Below, piece after piece: positions 62,108-64,000 of a DNA stretch of 64,000 bases. Numbering within the stretch: the stretch's first letter is position 1; each line of letters begins with the position of its first letter. Made by a program: the position numbers and the translations under genes. The DNA comes from an uncultured SAR86 cluster bacterium (GTDB taxonomy: Bacteria > Pseudomonadota > Gammaproteobacteria > Magnimaribacterales > D2472), in assembly GCA_902528215.1 (NCBI GenBank), contig CABZRR010000001.1, positions 62,001 to 126,000 on the forward strand, in the 5' to 3' direction. Below the pieces are notes generated by a model. It was not told where the DNA came from. It did no database searches and worked only from the letters and a program-made list of their open reading frames with translations.

Positions 62108-62698
62108 TTAACTTATTTTTCTTACTCTGATAGCAACTTTTTTACCTGTTACTTTTAAAATGTGTCCACTAATAACAGCTTTGGAAATGATCACTTTTTG
62201 TGATTTTTTCACTGGCAATCTATTATATACGGACTCTACAGATCGCCAGACCTGTCCATTATCAAGAGTAATATCAATTTTATAATTTCCTGTCTTTCTT
62301 ACTCTAACTATAGTTCCCAAGACATCTTTATCCTCTTTTCTTAACTGTTTTTCTATTTCTTGTGCTTTTTTTAATTCGCTTTTTACCTTTTTCAATTCAC
62401 TTTCAGTCTCTTGAATTTTAATTTGAGCTTGTTTTAACTCCTGAGAGGGTTCAACAGACTGAATCGGCTCAATTGTTATTTTATTAGGAGGAGGCTTATA
62501 GTAATTTTCTGCCTTTTCCATGGATGGCGCACTTTCTTTCTTTTCCTGAGGAGGCGAACTTAAAAGGAAACTGTCATAACATTTTAGTCTTTGATTAGGA
62601 TCTTCAATTTTTGCACATTCTGCAATACTTTTTTCATTTGAGAATGAGAAGCTGCTAAGGGCAAACATGCCTATACAAAATATAGTTTTAAGTTTCAT
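62108..62698 (-). CDS. Secreted protein with CxxI...RLxCYD motif and coiled coil
   Basis: 196 residues. A signal peptide (about 1-20, ending SFS) is followed by IAECAKIEDPNQRLKCYDSF, the motif C..I.d...RL.CYD found in many envelope-associated proteins of Proteobacteria. A coiled coil (about 90-125, ELKQAQIKIQETESELKKVK) leads to a C-terminal beta domain with TLDNGQVWRSVESV, where L-D-N-G-Q-V-W is recurrent in that class. Function unknown. Confidence 0.8.
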   Translation of the reverse strand: MKLKTIFCIGMFALSSFSFSNEKSIAECAKIEDPNQRLKCYDSFLLSSPPQEKKESAPSMEKAENYYKPPPNKITIEPIQSVEPSQELKQAQIKIQETESELKKVKSELKKAQEIEKQLRKEDKDVLGTIVRVRKTGNYKIDITLDNGQVWRSVESVYNRLPVKKSQKVIISKAVISGHILKVTGKKVAIRVRKIS

Positions 62699-62751
62699 GT
62701 GTTTTGTCAGTATATCAAAATGCAGTGAGTTAAATTTAATAAAAAGATTGT

Positions 62752-63777
62752 TTACCGGTCAAACAATAACTCAATTAATAATTTATTAAATTCAACAAAT
62801 GCTTGATTTACTTCAAAAGAAATATCTATTATTTCATTAAAAGGGCCATCACAAATTCCAGTGATATTCCTTCTTATAACAAAATTAAGCTCTTCGTACT
62901 TTTGTATAATTTCTGAATATTTTTCTGGGGCATTAATATTTTGAGGATATATAGATACTACTCTTTTTCCTGAAGAAATAGCTTCCGACAACATTGTTGA
63001 GCTATCTTCTGTGACAAATAAATTTGATGCTATATATAAAAGATGAGAAAAACTGCCTCTTTTTTTCTCAGAATGAAATAGGATTGAAAAAGGACTGTCA
63101 TATTTTGATTTAATGATATTTTCAACTTCAGTAGGTGTCCTTGGTGAGGTGATGAGTATAGGTTTTGTATTACTGTTTATGCAGAAGTCAGAAAAGTTGC
63201 TTAAGATTTCCTCCCATTCATCCATATCATATTTATATCCAATTCCATTTCCCCCCAATATCAATAATGAAAACTTATCTTCATATAAATTATTTTCTTT
63301 AATGAAGGTCTGACCTGCCTGCATGCACTTAGCGGGATCAAATAAATTTGGCACAATATCTGGGCTTAGATTGTTTTTTAAAGGTGAAATCTTTTTTGTT
63401 GTTATGTATGCCGTAAAATCTTGGATATGCCAGTCTCGTTTTGAGCTTAAGTGGATATTTTTTGCATTATTTTGTTTTGTAAGTGCCAAATTTAAAGGAG
63501 CAAGATTTGCTCCAGAAGATATAAAAATATCTATATTCCTAAAGGATGAAAATGCGTAACACTTGGTTATTAAATTTATATTAATTGAATTTGGAAATCT
63601 TGATAATTTTCTTGATATGAATTTTAAAACTCCCCTCGTAAGCCTATTGCTCCATCCGACAGAGATAGTTGTAACATTTATGTTATAACCGGAATCAACT
63701 AAACTTTTTATAACCCCTAAAGCCTGGCCATCGTGCCCAGAAATACCTTCGGTAAGATGGCCAACATTAATCTGCAT
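62752..63777 (-). CDS. ELM1/GtrOC1 family putative glycosyltransferase
   Basis: About 341 residues from ATG 63777, chosen over an upstream TTG at 63783 because MQINVGHLTEG is the family-like start and the overlap with the gene before it is then 11 bases. HLTEGISGHDGQALGV (6-21), SSGANLAPLNLAL, LLILGGNGIGY, ITSPRTP, and LFVTEDSSTMLSEAISSGKRVVSIYP follow the GT-B-like ELM1 pattern. Named for a plant mitochondrial-fission protein; bacterial members are thought to act in envelope sugar assembly. Confidence 0.83.
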   Translation of the reverse strand: MQINVGHLTEGISGHDGQALGVIKSLVDSGYNINVTTISVGWSNRLTRGVLKFISRKLSRFPNSININLITKCYAFSSFRNIDIFISSGANLAPLNLALTKQNNAKNIHLSSKRDWHIQDFTAYITTKKISPLKNNLSPDIVPNLFDPAKCMQAGQTFIKENNLYEDKFSLLILGGNGIGYKYDMDEWEEILSNFSDFCINSNTKPILITSPRTPTEVENIIKSKYDSPFSILFHSEKKRGSFSHLLYIASNLFVTEDSSTMLSEAISSGKRVVSIYPQNINAPEKYSEIIQKYEELNFVIRRNITGICDGPFNEIIDISFEVNQAFVEFNKLLIELLFDR

Positions 63778-64000
63778 ATTCAAATAAATCCTTCAATTTC
63801 CTCGATAATCTTTCCAAACTAAAATTCGTATTGATGTTGTTATGTGCGTTTTGAGCAAGTAAAAGTCTTTTTTCATCGTTGCTAAGAGCTTGAATTGCAT
63901 TTTTTATTTCATCAGGAGAAGAAAAATCTACATAGATTGCGCCCTTTATCTCTGGCTTTGTACCAAAAATTTCCATGGCTCCGTCAGTTTGAGTGGAAAT
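63767..64000 (-). CDS. Glycosyltransferase (GT4-like), C-terminal end only; 5' part off window
   Basis: The reverse frame is open from the right edge to a TAA at 63769-63767. The readable 77 residues begin ISTQTDGAMEIFGTKPEIKG, then FSSPDEIKNAIQALSNDEKRLLLAQNAH and NFSLERLSRKLKDLFEYAD. This acidic helix, then R..L...A....N..FS.E, is the usual last part of GT-B group 1 enzymes. An ATG at 63976 is internal, not the real start. Overlaps the ELM1 gene by 11 bases. Confidence 0.75.
   Translation of the reverse strand: MSTQTDGAMEIFGTKPEIKGAIYVDFSSPDEIKNAIQALSNDEKRLLLAQNAHNNINTNFSLERLSRKLKDLFEYAD

Overview
The window is AT-rich, densely packed DNA with gene overlaps of a few bases, frequent TTG/GTG starts and gaps rarely above 150 bases. 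Gene content is gammaproteobacterial: rpoH, hspQ, rppH-lgt-thyA-folA, metX-metW, lipA-lipB, uvrD, hexR, cysQ-yrfG, argS-efp, and a Vibrio/Shewanella-type TonB2 cluster. TonB-linked uptake, TRAP transport, an ACE-like M2 peptidase lipoprotein and a glycoside-hydrolase-like lipoprotein suggest a streamlined heterotrophic marine gammaproteobacterium, perhaps SAR86-like. That placement is inference; there is no rRNA here. No insertion sequence, prophage or CRISPR array is visible.

Layout. 1-4.2 kb: a truncated lipoprotein resembling the C-terminal half of GH106 enzymes, tRNA-Phe, a PhyH-type dioxygenase, proline iminopeptidase, and a threonine synthase split by an extra G in a 9-G run. 4.2-10.4 kb: FAD monooxygenase, MAPEG, PhzF, sulfotransferase-like, YbjQ, hspQ, a type Ic aspartate aminotransferase and rmuC. 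10.4-13.8 kb: an fbpABC-like iron(III) importer with a clear promoter and a perfect 7-1-7 palindromic Fur box. 14.4-17.9 kb: rppH-tauE-lgt-thyA-folA in tight overlap. 17.9-23.2 kb: the six-gene DUF3450-TtpC-ExbB-ExbD-TonB-TPR energising operon. 23.4-33.2 kb: DUF1295, M2 peptidase, efp, argS, a SPOR protein, yggS, proC, yggT, metX, metW, rdgB. 33.2-39.1 kb: trmB, rpoH, cysQ/yrfG, an e(P4)-type phosphatase, a 54-residue unlisted ORF with a dienoyl-CoA isomerase, and yaaA.

39.1-46.2 kb: TRAP permeases and a TRAP binding protein stand apart, separated by five poorly known genes (40.86-43.59 kb) and lipA-lipB. 46.2-51.4 kb: uvrD, hexR, then a prolyl-4-hydroxylase gene divergent from a glycosyltransferase resembling the GT60 family that attaches GlcNAc to hydroxyproline in the Dictyostelium Skp1 pathway, followed by a MazG-like gene. 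51.4-64 kb: nitronate monooxygenase, acyltransferase, crotonase, SMR pump, an unknown secreted protein, pssA-psd, a divergent Nramp-related transporter, a run of small enzymes, a sterol-desaturase-type hydroxylase and two glycosyltransferase-type genes at the right edge.

The most interesting observations are the hydroxylase/GT60-like pair (a candidate bacterial hydroxyproline-glycosylation system), the orphan island at 40.86-43.59 kb, and trmB, which has no canonical start codon and lies directly in frame after the rpoH stop. All family calls are from reading motifs by eye; no database search was run.
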